A DNA stretch of 64,000 nucleotides from Pseudonocardia humida (lineage in GTDB: Bacteria > Actinomycetota > Actinomycetes > Mycobacteriales > Pseudonocardiaceae). The stretch spans positions 39,511 to 103,510 of the forward strand of contig NZ_JAGSOV010000028.1 of the NCBI RefSeq assembly GCF_023898865.1. Reading direction: 5' to 3'. A program made the position numbers and the translations under genes. Positions 17,253-26,937 of the stretch are shown here, piece after piece; the stretch's first letter is position 1, and each line of letters opens with the position of its first letter. The notes beneath the pieces were generated by a model that saw only the letters and a program-made list of their open reading frames with translations, ran no database searches and was not told the DNA's origin.

Positions 17253-18104
17253 TCACCGCGGCGGGACCGCGGCCGGGAACTCCTCGGTCCCGAGCACGCG
17301 CAGCAGGTCCATCCGCTCGCGGGCGTCGGCGTCGGCCGGGGTCAGCACGAGCAGCTGCTGGCGCTGGTCGGGGCTGACGAGGGTCTCGCAGTCCATCAGC
17401 AGGCGGCCGACCCGCGGGTGCACGAAGGTCTTGCGGTCGGCGCGCCGCACCGCCACCTCGTGCTCGACCCAGAGCCGGTCGAAGTCCGCGCTCGCCGCCC
17501 GCAACCGCGCGACCAGCCCGGCGACCGCGGGGTCGCCGGTGCGCCGGCCCGCGGTCGCGCGCAGGTCGGCCACGAGCCGCCGGGCGTGCTCCGCGCGCTC
17601 CTCGGGCACGGGCCCGGTGTGCGGAGCCGGCTCGGTGAACCAGCGGTGCACGGCGTAGCGCCGGTCTCCGGTGAAGCCGGTCTGGTCGCCGGTCAGCAGG
17701 ACCGCCGCCCGGTTCTGCGCCAGCACCTCGCCGAGGTCGGACACCACCAGCGCCGGGGTGTCGCCGAGCAGGTCCAGCACGCGCAGCAGGCCGGCGCGGG
17801 CCGGCCGGGCGGCGCCGTCGGCCGGCGGCGGCTGGTGACCGGCCAGGCGGAACAGGTGGTCGCGCTCGTCGTCGGACAGGCGCAGGGCCCGGGCCAGCGC
17901 GCCCAGCAGCTGCATCGAGGGCCGGCTGCTGCGGCCCTGCTCCAGGCGCACGACGTAGTCGACCGACATGCCCGCGAGCATGGCCACCTCCTCCCGGCGC
18001 AGACCGCTGGTCCGGCGGCGGGGACCGTCGGCGATGCCGACCTCGGCCGGGCGGATCGCCGTGCGGCGCCGGCGCAGGAAGTCGGCGAGCTGGTCGCGTT
18101 CCAC
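17253..18104 (-). CDS. XRE-family regulator with MmyB-like ligand domain
   Basis: This 283-residue regulator has an N-terminal helix-turn-helix (RREEVAMLAGMSVDYVVRLEQGR, about 36-58) and a C-terminal MmyB-like domain that in relatives binds a small lipid or other ligand. The domain ends with the usual DPATA-like LTPADADARERMDLL. The GTG at 18104 (VERDQLADFLRRRR) matches the family's normal start. It is divergent from the aldo-keto reductase at 18228, a common arrangement in which the regulator controls the oxidoreductase. No clear operator stands out in the 123-bp gap. Confidence 0.85.
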   Translation of the reverse strand: MERDQLADFLRRRRTAIRPAEVGIADGPRRRTSGLRREEVAMLAGMSVDYVVRLEQGRSSRPSMQLLGALARALRLSDDERDHLFRLAGHQPPPADGAARPARAGLLRVLDLLGDTPALVVSDLGEVLAQNRAAVLLTGDQTGFTGDRRYAVHRWFTEPAPHTGPVPEERAEHARRLVADLRATAGRRTGDPAVAGLVARLRAASADFDRLWVEHEVAVRRADRKTFVHPRVGRLLMDCETLVSPDQRQQLLVLTPADADARERMDLLRVLGTEEFPAAVPPR

Positions 18105-18227
18105 GGGCCCATGCTCCCCGCGGCCGGCGCGCCGAGCCAGGGAGCGGCCCTCCCACGATCGACGCTCCGCTCCCGCGCACCGCGGCCCGGGCGCAGGGTG
18201 GGCGCGACGACCACCGAGGAGGACGCA

Positions 18228-19292
18228 GTGCAGACACCGACGAAGCAGACACCGACGAAGCAGACACCGACGATTCCGACACCGACGATGCCGACACGCA
18301 CCCTGGGCCGCACCGGACCGACCGTCTCCGCACTGGGGCTCGGCGCGATGGGCATGTCGGGCGCCTACGGCGCGACCGACCGCGGGGAGGGCATCGCCAC
18401 GGTCCGCGCCGCACTGGACGCGGGGGTGACGCTGATCGACACCGGCGACTTCTACGCCATGGGCCACAACGAGCTGCTGCTCGCCGAGGCGCTGCGCGGC
18501 CGGGATCGCGACAGCTACCTGCTGAGCGTGAAGTTCGGGATGCTGCGCGGGCCGGGCTCGGAGTTCGGCGGCCCCGACGGCCGCCCCGAGGCGGTGAAGA
18601 ACTTCCTGGCCTACTCGCTGACCCGGCTGGGCACCGACCACATCGACCTCTACCGCCCCGCCCGGCTCGACCCGGCCGTCCCGATCGAGGACACCGTGGG
18701 TGCGATCAAGGAGATGGTCGACGCCGGCCACGTGCGGTACGTCGGCCTCTCCGAGGTCGACGCCGCGACCGTGCGGCGGGCGCACGCCGTGCACCCGATC
18801 GCCGACCTGCAGATCGAGTACTCGCTGATCCGGCGGACCGCGGAGGCGGGGGTCCTGCCCGTGCTGCGCGAGCTCGGCGTCGGCCTGACCGCCTACGGGG
18901 TGCTCAGCCGCGGCCTCATCTCCGGGCACTGGTCCGCCGGGCGCCGCACCGGCCCGGGCGACAGCCGCGCCGCCATCCCGCGGTTCTCCAGCGGGAACGT
19001 GGAGCACAACCTCGCGCTGGTGGAGGCGCTGCGCGCGGTCGCGGAGGCGAAGGGCTGCACGGTCGCCCAGCTGGCCATCGCCTGGGTGGCGGCGCAGGGC
19101 CGCGACACGAGCGACGTCGTGCCGCTGGTCGGTGCCCGCACCCGCGAACGGTTGGCCGAGGCGCTTCCCGCCGCGGAGCTGGCCCTCAGCGCCGACGACC
19201 TCGCCGCGATCGAGGCGGCGGTGCCGGCAGGCGCGGCCCGCGGGGACTACTACCCGTCGGCGGCGACGGCGGGGCGCGGTACGCGGAGCTGA
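18228..19292 (+). CDS. Aldo/keto reductase with repeat-extended N-terminus
   Basis: This 354-residue NADPH-dependent reductase has a TIM barrel of the AKR superfamily. It keeps the catalytic Asp (DTGDF), the Tyr in FYAMGHNE and the Lys in SVKFGM, but where many AKRs have His (QHR) it reads YRPARLD, so the catalytic His is Ala. This substitution is, as I recall, typical of a subgroup of actinobacterial AKRs. GTG 18228 has GAGGAGG 6 nt upstream. The first 20 codons are four 15-bp tandem units encoding QTPTK-like pentapeptides, and the ancestral start was probably ATG 18288 (MPTRTLGRTGP). It is divergent from, and probably controlled by, the XRE regulator. Confidence 0.87.
   Translation: MQTPTKQTPTKQTPTIPTPTMPTRTLGRTGPTVSALGLGAMGMSGAYGATDRGEGIATVRAALDAGVTLIDTGDFYAMGHNELLLAEALRGRDRDSYLLSVKFGMLRGPGSEFGGPDGRPEAVKNFLAYSLTRLGTDHIDLYRPARLDPAVPIEDTVGAIKEMVDAGHVRYVGLSEVDAATVRRAHAVHPIADLQIEYSLIRRTAEAGVLPVLRELGVGLTAYGVLSRGLISGHWSAGRRTGPGDSRAAIPRFSSGNVEHNLALVEALRAVAEAKGCTVAQLAIAWVAAQGRDTSDVVPLVGARTRERLAEALPAAELALSADDLAAIEAAVPAGAARGDYYPSAATAGRGTRS
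18231..18290 (+). repeat. Four 15-bp tandem units at the 5' end of the aldo/keto reductase
   Basis: The unit CAGACACCGACGAAG occurs exactly at 18231-18245 and 18246-18260, with one or two 3' changes at 18261-18275, and with more changes at 18276-18290. It lies between the ribosome site and the conserved protein start, adding QTPTK-type pentapeptides. The unit length is a multiple of three, so copy-number changes would keep the frame. Confidence 0.9.
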
Positions 19293-19305
19293 GCGCCGCC
19301 GGCGG

Positions 19306-20124
19306 TCAGCGGGGCCGCACGACCAGGCTCTGCGCCGAGCGGCCCACCTGGCCGTGCTCGTCGAACAGCAGTGCCGCGACCGTGCCCGCGCCGGTGGGGC
19401 CGACCGAGGTGGCCGCGTCCACGGCCATCCACTCGCCCCGCGGCGGGCGGCTCAGGTGCAGCGTCAGGTCGGTGTTGACGAACAGCCAGTCGCGCACGTC
19501 CAGCGGCGCCGCCACCCCGTTCGCCGAGTCGGCCACCACCGCCAGCCGCTGCAGCGGGCTGGGCCGCTCGCCCGCCACGAGGTCGACGCGCTGGCGGATC
19601 CAGGCGGTGCCCGGACCCGGGTCGGTGAACCAGCCGCGCAGGAACCGCCACTCCACCGAGTCGACGAACCCGGGCAGCCAGCCGGTCATGGTCGGCGAGC
19701 CCGCCGCCACGGTGTCGGGCGGGGCGGGCGGCTCGGCCGCACCGACCTGCACCGCGGCGGTGTCGCCGGTGGCGATCCGCCAGGCGCGGGCGCGCAGCAC
19801 CGCCCGACCGCCCGCGCGCATCTCCGCGGCCACCAGCTCGATGGCCCGCCCCGGGCGCTCGACCACGGCGCTGACCTGGATCTCCCCGGCCGGCACCGGC
19901 CCCAGCACCTCGACGGTGAACCGGGCGAGCTGGGTCTGCGGGCGCGGGTCGCACCGCTCGACCGCCCTGGCCAGCAGCGCCGAGGGCGGCCCCACGTGCT
20001 GGGCGTCGGCGAACCACGGCCCGGTCGTGGAGAACGTGGCGTGGAACCGCTCGCCGTCGGGGCCGTCGAGGGGCAGGTAGTAGGGCTCCAGCTCGGGGGC
20101 GCTCTCGGACACGCGCCCGATCAT
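19306..20124 (-). CDS. Acyl-CoA thioesterase-like (double hot-dog) protein
   Basis: This 272-residue protein looks like a two-hot-dog-domain thioesterase of the TesB/4HBT_3 type. It has FSTTGPWFADAQHVGPPSALLARAVE near the start and LTLHLSRPPRGEWM followed by GPTGAGTVAALLFDEHGQVGRSAQSL at the end, as in actinobacterial thioesterase-family proteins. It probably hydrolyses acyl-CoA esters; the substrate is unknown. The ATG at 20124 lies one base after the stop of the nuclease gene, so it is translated by coupling. It converges on the aldo-keto reductase. Confidence 0.75.
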   Translation of the reverse strand: MIGRVSESAPELEPYYLPLDGPDGERFHATFSTTGPWFADAQHVGPPSALLARAVERCDPRPQTQLARFTVEVLGPVPAGEIQVSAVVERPGRAIELVAAEMRAGGRAVLRARAWRIATGDTAAVQVGAAEPPAPPDTVAAGSPTMTGWLPGFVDSVEWRFLRGWFTDPGPGTAWIRQRVDLVAGERPSPLQRLAVVADSANGVAAPLDVRDWLFVNTDLTLHLSRPPRGEWMAVDAATSVGPTGAGTVAALLFDEHGQVGRSAQSLVVRPR

Positions 20125-20125
20125 G

Positions 20126-21082
20126 TCAGCCGGTGTGCGCGCCCCCGGCGACCCCGGACGCCGCCGTGTCGTCCCGGCTCTCGTCGGCGGTGCCGCCGTC
20201 GACGGCGTCGCCCGGCCAGCCCGGGTAGGGGGGCGGGGTGCCGTCCCAGGCGGGGCAGAGCGCCTTGTGGCTGCACCACTCGCACACCCGGCCCGGGTTG
20301 GGGCGGAAGTCGCCGTCGCGCCCGGCCCGCAGCACGGCATCCCAGATCGCGTTGAGCGTGCCCTCGAAGCGGCGCAGCTCCTCCTCCTCGGGGCGGTAGG
20401 TCAGCGACTCGGTGTCGGCGAGGTAGAGCAGCCGCAGCTGGGCGGGCACCGCGCCGCGCAGGTGCAGCAGGGCCAGCGCGTAGAACTTCATCTGGAACAG
20501 GGCGCGCGTCTCGCCCGTCGGGCGCGGGGCGGCCCCGGTCTTGTAGTCGATGACGCGCATCTCGCCGTCGGGCGCCACGTCGAGGCGGTCGATGTAGCCG
20601 CGCAGCAGCAGCCCGGACTCCAGCTCGGTCTCCACCAGCAGCTCGCGGGCCTGCGGGTCGAGCAGCCGCGGGTCCTCCAGGCGGAAGTAGGCCTCCAGCA
20701 GGGGACCCGCCGACCCCAGCCAGGGGCCGAGTTCGGGGTCGTCGGGCCCGGTGAACAGCAGCTCGAGCAGCTCGGGCCAGGACGCGCACAGCTCGGCCCA
20801 CACCGGCTCGACCATCGCCGCAGCCGTGGCCGGCAGCCGCTCGGCGGCGGGCAGCTCGAAGAGCCGCTCCAGCACGGCGTGCACCAGCGTGCCGCGCACC
20901 TGCGGGCGGGTGGGCAGCTCGGGGAGCCGGTCGATCGCGCGGAACCGGTAGAGCAGGGGGCACTGCTTGAAATCGCCCGCCCGCGACGGTGACAACGCCG
21001 GGCGCCGCCGCGGCGCCGGGGCGTCCGCGCCGCCCCCGGCGAGCGCGCCGGGAGGCGCCGTGTCGTCCAGTGTCTCCGTCAT
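20126..21082 (-). CDS. RecB-like PD-(D/E)XK nuclease with Fe-S cluster (Rv2119-like)
   Basis: This 318-residue protein has the RecB-family nuclease core: LSPSRAGDFKQCPLLYRF, the RGTLVHAVLE motif, GYIDRLD and VIDYKTG with the catalytic Asp and Lys. One cysteine in KQCPLLY and three in CEWCSHKALC form the four-cysteine iron-sulphur signature shared with AddB and Cas4. It is predicted to cut or resect DNA, perhaps in repair. No helicase partner is adjacent. The ATG at 21082 has a TACGCT -10 box 6 nt upstream, so the message is probably leaderless. Its place next to trmI and mpa matches Rv2119 in M. tuberculosis. Confidence 0.88.
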   Translation of the reverse strand: MTETLDDTAPPGALAGGGADAPAPRRRPALSPSRAGDFKQCPLLYRFRAIDRLPELPTRPQVRGTLVHAVLERLFELPAAERLPATAAAMVEPVWAELCASWPELLELLFTGPDDPELGPWLGSAGPLLEAYFRLEDPRLLDPQARELLVETELESGLLLRGYIDRLDVAPDGEMRVIDYKTGAAPRPTGETRALFQMKFYALALLHLRGAVPAQLRLLYLADTESLTYRPEEEELRRFEGTLNAIWDAVLRAGRDGDFRPNPGRVCEWCSHKALCPAWDGTPPPYPGWPGDAVDGGTADESRDDTAASGVAGGAHTG

Positions 21083-21163
21083 GGACCGAGCGTAGGCGAG
21101 CGCACCGACAGCGCCGGGGCACCCCGAACCGGGCCGGCGGGGCCCGACCCGTACGTTGTGCGG

Positions 21164-21589
21164 GTGAAGACGCTGCGGGCCGTGCTCGTCGCGGCGGTGC
21201 TCACCGCCGGCGTCGCCGCGTGCGGTGCCGACGCCGCCACCGAGATCGACGAGGCCTTCAAGGGCTACCACACCGCCGTGCTGGCCCGGGACTTCCCGGC
21301 CGCCTGCGCCTACAACGCCCCCGAGGCGACCGCCAAGCTGCTCTCCAGCCTGGCCACCCAGGGCGTCAACGCCGCCACCTGCGAAGAGGCGTTCGCCGTC
21401 GTGTTCGACCAGGGCGGCGCGGCGGAGACCGCCGACACCATCTCGCGGACCGCCAAGATCGACGACATCCAGGTCGACGGCGACGAGGCCACCGTGCGCT
21501 GGACGGCCGTCGTCGACGGCAACGCGTCGCCCACGACGTGGGGGATGCGCCGCATCGACGGCGCCTGGAAGCTCGTCCTGACCAACTGA
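21164..21589 (+). CDS. Small exported lipoprotein of unknown function
   Basis: This 141-residue protein has a signal peptide (VKTLRAVLVAAVLTAGVAAC) with a lipobox VAAC, so it is predicted to be lipid-anchored outside the membrane. The mature part is a single small domain with EAFKGYHTAVLARDFPAAC near the start and GMRRIDGAWKLVL at the end, which resembles NTF2-like or SnoaL-like folds used as sensors or scaffolds. I cannot assign a function. GTG 21164 is chosen because TACGTT (21152-21157) lies 6 nt upstream. It is divergent from the nuclease and lies 42 bp before trmI. Confidence 0.75.
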   Translation: MKTLRAVLVAAVLTAGVAACGADAATEIDEAFKGYHTAVLARDFPAACAYNAPEATAKLLSSLATQGVNAATCEEAFAVVFDQGGAAETADTISRTAKIDDIQVDGDEATVRWTAVVDGNASPTTWGMRRIDGAWKLVLTN

Positions 21590-21598
21590 GTTTCCTGA

Positions 21599-22717
<1,119 letters not shown>

Positions 22718-23076
22718 GCCCCCCGAACGGTCGGGGCGATCGTCCCGATCGTGGGACCGCCGCGTTCCGCGCGCGGCGCGCCCCGCCGGCCGCCGCGCGC
22801 CTAGGATGGAGGGGTGGTCGGGGGACGCGTCGGAACGGGGGAGTCGCGTTCGACCGCCGGTCGCGGGCCCCGTTCACACCGCGTCCGCAACTCCGGCGCG
22901 CGAGTCGCTGAACCGGCCGCGCCGGGCCACGGTCACAGGTCGTCACCGTCACTGGGGCGGTTGGTACCTGCGCGTCAAGCTCCCGTCCGGCTGAGTGATG
23001 GATCACCGGTTCGCCGCAGGGTCGCACGCGGGGTGGCCAGGTACCGTATGGAAACGGAACACGGAGGGAGGATGCC
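22718..23076 (+). other. 359-bp gap before mpa: promoter region with a leaderless reading frame
   Basis: This stretch has no clear protein gene. It contains the trmI hairpin, a TAGGAT -10 box at 22802-22807 followed exactly 6 nt later by a GTG, a second possible -10 (TACCGT, about 23043) and the strong mpa ribosome site GGAGGGAGG at 23063-23071. The base composition is noticeably less GC-biased at third positions than in real genes here. Confidence 0.5.
22721..22736 (+). terminator. Possible trmI terminator hairpin
   Basis: CCCCGA and TCGGGG form a perfect 6-bp stem with a 4-nt loop, three bases after the trmI stop. There is no U-tract, as usual in high-GC actinobacteria. Confidence 0.4.
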
Positions 23077-23080
23077 GTGA
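22814..23080 (+). CDS. Possible leaderless upstream frame coupled to mpa
   Basis: This frame of 88 codons starts at a GTG located 6 nt after a TAGGAT -10 box and ends in a TGA that overlaps the mpa GTG by the GTGA arrangement. The peptide is Arg/Gly/Pro-rich with no recognisable domain, and only about two thirds of its third positions are G or C against roughly 95% in neighbouring genes, so I doubt that it encodes a conserved protein. It may still be translated and so set the efficiency of mpa translation. A chance open frame is the alternative. Confidence 0.3.
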   Translation: MVGGRVGTGESRSTAGRGPRSHRVRNSGARVAEPAAPGHGHRSSPSLGRLVPARQAPVRLSDGSPVRRRVARGVARYRMETEHGGRMP

Positions 23081-24891
23081 ACCCCTACGACGGTCCCGGC
23101 AGGCGCGATAACGGTGACCCGGGGGACTTGAGTCCCGCCGAGGCCGCCGCGCAGATCCGCTTCCTCGAGGAGGAAGTGGCGCTGCTGCGCCGCAAGCTCA
23201 CCGAATCGCCACGCCACGCCCGTGTTCTCGAGCAGCGTCTCGCCGAGTCCGCCAGCCGGCTCGCCCAGCTGTCGGCGCGCAACGAGAAGCTCACCGAGAC
23301 CCTCAAGGAAGCCCGCAGCCAGCTGATCGCGCTCCGCGAGGAGGTCGACCGGCTGGCCCAACCACCCAGTGGGTACGGGGTCTTCCTGGCCCGGTTCCCC
23401 GACGAGACGGTCGACGTGTTCACCTCGGGACGGCGCATGCGCGTCGCGGTCTCCCCGGCGGTCGACACCGAGACCCTGGCCAGCGGGCAGACCGTGCGCC
23501 TCAATGAGGCGCTCACCGTCGTCGAAGCAGGCGACTTCGAGCGCATCGGCGAGGTCTGCGGGCTGCGCGAGGTGCTCTCCGAGCCCACCGCCGACGGCCT
23601 GGCCGGCCGGGCGCTGGTCGTCGGGCACGCCGACGAGGAGCGGGTGGTCTGGCTGGCCGCTCCGCTGATCGCCGGCCCGGACAACCCCGACGCCGTGCCG
23701 CTCAAGCCGGGCGACTCGCTGCTGGTCGACACCAAGGCCGGCTACGCCTACGAGCGGGTGCCCAAGGCCGAGGTCGAGGACCTGGTGCTGGAGGAGGTGC
23801 CCGACGTCGACTACAGCGACATCGGTGGCCTGTTCCGCCAGATCGAGCAGATCCGCGACGCGGTCGAGCTGCCGTTCCTGCACGCGGAGCTGTTCCGCGA
23901 GTACGAGCTGCGCCCGCCCAAGGGCGTGCTGCTCTACGGTCCGCCCGGCTGCGGCAAGACGCTGATCGCCAAGGCGGTGGCCAACTCGCTGGCCAAGAAG
24001 GTGGCCGCCGTCCGCGGCGACGACCCCAACGAGGGCCGGGCGTTCTTCCTCAACATCAAGGGCCCCGAGCTGCTCAACAAGTTCGTCGGCGAGACCGAGC
24101 GGCACATCCGGCTGATCTTCCAGCGGGCCAGGGAGAAGGCATCGGCCGGCACCCCGGTGATCGTGTTCTTCGACGAGATGGACTCGATCTTCCGCACCCG
24201 CGGGTCTGGCGTGTCCTCGGACGTGGAGACCACGATCGTCCCCCAGCTCCTCGCCGAGATCGACGGCGTCGAGGGCCTGGAGAACGTCATCGTGATCGGC
24301 GCGTCCAACCGCGAGGACATGATCGACCCGGCGATCCTGCGCCCCGGCCGGCTCGACGTGAAGATCAAGATCGAGCGCCCGGACGCCGAGGCGGCCCAGG
24401 ACATCTTCTCCAAGTACCTGACCGACACCCTGCCCATCCACGCCGACGACATCGCCGAGTTCGCCGGCAACCGCAAGGCCTGCATCGACGCGATGATCCA
24501 GCGCGTGGTCGAGCGGATGTACGACGAGACCGAGGAGAACCGCTTCCTGGAGGTCACCTACGCCAACGGTGACAAGGAGACCCTGTACTTCAAGGACTTC
24601 AACTCCGGCGCGATGATCCAGAACATCGTCGACCGGTCGAAGAAGACGGCGATCAAGTCCGTCCTCGAGACCGGGCAGCAGGGGCTGCGCGTGCAGCACC
24701 TGCTCGACGCCATCGTCGACGAGTTCGCCGAGAACGAGGACCTGCCCAACACCACCAACCCGGACGACTGGGCGCGGATCTCGGGCAAGAAGGGCGAGCG
24801 GATCGTCTACATCCGCACGCTGGTCACCGGCAAGAACAACGAGGCCAGCCGGGCGATCGACACCGCGTCGAACACCGGCCAGTACCTGTAG
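23077..24891 (+). CDS. mpa: Proteasomal AAA+ ATPase Mpa/ARC
   Basis: Mpa (ARC) is the hexameric ATPase that captures pupylated proteins through its coiled coils, unfolds them and feeds them to the 20S proteasome. The 604-residue protein shows an N-terminal coiled coil (about 20-75) that binds Pup, tandem OB domains (about 85-235), Walker A GPPGCGKT at 288-295, Walker B VFFDEMD near 364-370, the SRH region with two arginines, and the C-terminal QYL that docks on the proteasome. GTG 23077 follows the strong ribosome site GGAGGGAGG. A stable hairpin lies 13 bp after the stop. Unlike in mycobacteria, dop is not close downstream: about 11 kb of accessory genes intervene. Confidence 0.97.
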   Translation: MNPYDGPGRRDNGDPGDLSPAEAAAQIRFLEEEVALLRRKLTESPRHARVLEQRLAESASRLAQLSARNEKLTETLKEARSQLIALREEVDRLAQPPSGYGVFLARFPDETVDVFTSGRRMRVAVSPAVDTETLASGQTVRLNEALTVVEAGDFERIGEVCGLREVLSEPTADGLAGRALVVGHADEERVVWLAAPLIAGPDNPDAVPLKPGDSLLVDTKAGYAYERVPKAEVEDLVLEEVPDVDYSDIGGLFRQIEQIRDAVELPFLHAELFREYELRPPKGVLLYGPPGCGKTLIAKAVANSLAKKVAAVRGDDPNEGRAFFLNIKGPELLNKFVGETERHIRLIFQRAREKASAGTPVIVFFDEMDSIFRTRGSGVSSDVETTIVPQLLAEIDGVEGLENVIVIGASNREDMIDPAILRPGRLDVKIKIERPDAEAAQDIFSKYLTDTLPIHADDIAEFAGNRKACIDAMIQRVVERMYDETEENRFLEVTYANGDKETLYFKDFNSGAMIQNIVDRSKKTAIKSVLETGQQGLRVQHLLDAIVDEFAENEDLPNTTNPDDWARISGKKGERIVYIRTLVTGKNNEASRAIDTASNTGQYL

Positions 24892-24904
24892 CGCGCCGGT
24901 CGGG

Positions 24905-24934
24905 CACCGGACCCCGGGCAACCGGGGTCCGGTG
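24905..24934 (+). terminator. mpa terminator with GNRA tetraloop
   Basis: A perfect 13-bp stem (arm CACCGGACCCCGG at 24905-24917 and its complement at 24922-24934) closes a GCAA tetraloop, a GNRA loop of high stability. It lies 13 nt after the mpa stop and isolates mpa from the accessory genes. Confidence 0.75.
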
Positions 24935-24982
24935 TCCGATCCGTTCACGACGCCGGCCGTGCCCCCTCCTAGCGTTGCGGCC

Positions 24983-25384
24983 ATGAGCACGCACGCGCAG
25001 TTCTCCGCCGTCGGCATCGTCGCCTCCGACATGGCCGCGACCCTGGCCTTCTACCGCCGCCTCGGCCTGGACGTCGCGGCCGACGCCGACTCCGCCCCGC
25101 ACGCCGAGGTCACGCTGCCCGGCGGCGTGCGGCTGCTCTTCGACACCGAGGAGACCATCCGGTCCTTCCACCCGGATTGGGAGCCGGTGGCCGGGGCCGG
25201 GCGCCTCGGCCTGGCGTTCGCCCTGTCCGACGCCGCGGCCGTCGACGCCCTGTACGCCGAGCTGGTCGGCGCCGGGTACGAGGGTGAGCTGGAGCCCTTC
25301 GACGCCTTCTGGGGCCAGCGCTACGCCACCGTGCAGGACCCCGACGGCAACGGCGTGGACCTGTTCGCCCCGCTGCCGGGCTAG
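24983..25384 (+). CDS. VOC (glyoxalase/bleomycin-resistance) family protein
   Basis: This 133-residue protein has the vicinal-oxygen-chelate fold with two beta-alpha-beta-beta-beta modules: VGIVASDMAATLAFYRRLGLDV at the start and GQRYATVQDPDGNGVDLFAPL at the end, including the metal-ligand glutamate/aspartate region. Members include glyoxalases, dioxygenases and drug-binding resistance proteins, and the substrate here is unknown. ATG 24983 is used; a TAGCGT box at 24969-24974 is 8 nt upstream, so the mRNA may be leaderless. It converges on the SGNH lipoprotein gene with an 11-bp gap. Confidence 0.82.
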   Translation: MSTHAQFSAVGIVASDMAATLAFYRRLGLDVAADADSAPHAEVTLPGGVRLLFDTEETIRSFHPDWEPVAGAGRLGLAFALSDAAAVDALYAELVGAGYEGELEPFDAFWGQRYATVQDPDGNGVDLFAPLPG

Positions 25385-25395
25385 TGGCCCACCGG

Positions 25396-26139
25396 TCAGC
25401 AGCCGGCGAAGTGGTCGTCGGCGGCCCACCCCGCGTCGGCCCAGTCCGTCGCAGGGGCGGGGGTGAACCCGGGGAACCGGGCGGCCAGCTCGCCGAGCAG
25501 CCAGCTGGTGAAGCGGGCGGCGCCCTGCGGGCAGGTGTGCACGCCGTCGGGGTTGCGGTCGGCCCGGCCGTCCCGCTCGCGCTGGTAGGTCCTGCCCCAC
25601 ACGGCCCCGGCGTCGAGCACGCCGGCCCGCTCCGGTGACGCGGCCGCGACGGCGCGGGCCACCTCCGGCGCGCGGGCGAGGTCGGCCGTGTGCGGGGCGT
25701 AGAACTCGTCGGGCTCGATCGGGGGCGCGGTGACGAAGAGCAGGTCGGCGCCGGTCGCGGTCACCGCACCCAGCAGGCGGTCGTAGGCCGCGCGCTGCTC
25801 GGGTCCGGTGCCCCAGTCGAACGTCGACAGCTGGTAGAGCACCACCGAGGGCCGGGCGTCGGCGATCCGCTCGGGCAGGTCCGCCCACTGCTCCTCGGCG
25901 AACGGCCCGACCACGTTCCCGCCGCCCTCGGCGGCCAGCGACCGGAAGCCGACCCCGCTGGCCTCGAACGCGGCGGCCAGCGGCAGCGCCTCGCCGACGG
26001 CGATCGAGTCGCCGAGCAGGAGCACCGTCGACAGCCCGGGGGGTGCCGGGGACGGGGCGGTGGCGGTGGCGGCCGGTGGGGTGGTGCAGGCGGCGCCCAG
26101 CAGGAGCAGGCCGACCAGGGCGAGTCGTGTCGTCTTCAC
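25396..26139 (-). CDS. SGNH/GDSL-hydrolase lipoprotein
   Basis: This 247-residue exported protein has a signal peptide with lipobox LGAAC near residue 18, a Pro/Ala linker, then an SGNH hydrolase domain. Block I is LLGDSIAVGE with the nucleophile Ser, and the catalytic Asp-His pair is in NPDGVHTCP near the C-terminus. Such enzymes hydrolyse or transfer O-acyl groups on sugars and are often fused to acyltransferase-3 membrane proteins. A separate acyltransferase-3 gene lies 2.7 kb away at 28832, so the two may act together on cell-envelope glycans. GTG 26139 is the only start with a complete signal peptide. It is divergent from the response regulator gene, with 123 bp between them. Confidence 0.82.
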   Translation of the reverse strand: MKTTRLALVGLLLLGAACTTPPAATATAPSPAPPGLSTVLLLGDSIAVGEALPLAAAFEASGVGFRSLAAEGGGNVVGPFAEEQWADLPERIADARPSVVLYQLSTFDWGTGPEQRAAYDRLLGAVTATGADLLFVTAPPIEPDEFYAPHTADLARAPEVARAVAAASPERAGVLDAGAVWGRTYQRERDGRADRNPDGVHTCPQGAARFTSWLLGELAARFPGFTPAPATDWADAGWAADDHFAGC

Positions 26140-26262
26140 GGCCCCGACGCTGCCGCCGCCGCGTCCCGGCCCCTGCGCCGTGGTGTCGCGATCGTGTCGC
26201 AGTGGGCCTTCGCGGGCCCGTCCGCGCCCACCCGGCCGGGCGGGGCCGTCCATGCTGGGCGG

Positions 26263-26937
26263 ATGGCGGCGATCCTGCTGGTCGAGGACGATCCCCTGGT
26301 GCGGCGGGGCCTGCATCTCGCGCTGTCGCGCCACGGCCACGACGTGCGAACGGCCGACACCGGCGAGGCCGGGATGGCCGCGTTCGCCGCGGCGGTGCCC
26401 GACCTGGTGGTGCTCGACCTGATGCTGCCCGGCCTCGACGGGCTCGAGGTGTGCCGGCGCATCCGGGCCGCCGGTGAGGTGCCGGTGATCGTGCTGACCG
26501 CCCGTTCCGACGACTTCGACGTCGTCGAGGGCCTGGCGGCGGGTGCGGACGACTACGTGGTGAAGCCGGCCCGGCCCACCGTGCTGGACGCCCGGATCCG
26601 GGCGGTGCTGCGGCGCAGCACCGGCGTGGCCGACGGCGTGCGCGAGCACGGCGACCTGCGCATCGACACCGCGGCCCCGGCGGTCTCGCTGCGCGGCGCG
26701 CCGGTGGCGCTGACCCCGACCGAGCTGCGGCTGCTGCTGACGCTGTCGCGGGCGCCCGGGCGCGTGCTCAGCCGCCAGCAGCTGCTGGAGGAGGTGTGGC
26801 AGCACGACTACCTCGGCGACTCCCGGCTGGTGGACAACTGCGTGCAGCGGCTGCGGGCGAAGGTGGAGGCCGATCCGGCTGCCCCGCGCTACGTGCAGAC
26901 CGTGCGCGGCTTCGGCTACCGGTTCGGTCCCGTATGA
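26263..26937 (+). CDS. OmpR/PhoB-family response regulator
   Basis: This 224-residue regulator has a receiver domain (EDDP near residue 8, phospho-acceptor Asp52 in VVLDLMLPG, conserved Lys in DDYVVKPAR) and a C-terminal winged helix of the OmpR type (LTPTELRLLLTLSRAPGRVLSRQQLLEEVW and VDNCVQRLRAKVE). It binds DNA when phosphorylated by its partner kinase. The stop codon overlaps the kinase start (ATGA). A CATGCT box 6 nt before ATG 26263 may drive a leaderless message. Likely targets are its own operon and the flanking envelope genes, but no repeated binding site was found. Confidence 0.93.
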   Translation: MAAILLVEDDPLVRRGLHLALSRHGHDVRTADTGEAGMAAFAAAVPDLVVLDLMLPGLDGLEVCRRIRAAGEVPVIVLTARSDDFDVVEGLAAGADDYVVKPARPTVLDARIRAVLRRSTGVADGVREHGDLRIDTAAPAVSLRGAPVALTPTELRLLLTLSRAPGRVLSRQQLLEEVWQHDYLGDSRLVDNCVQRLRAKVEADPAAPRYVQTVRGFGYRFGPV

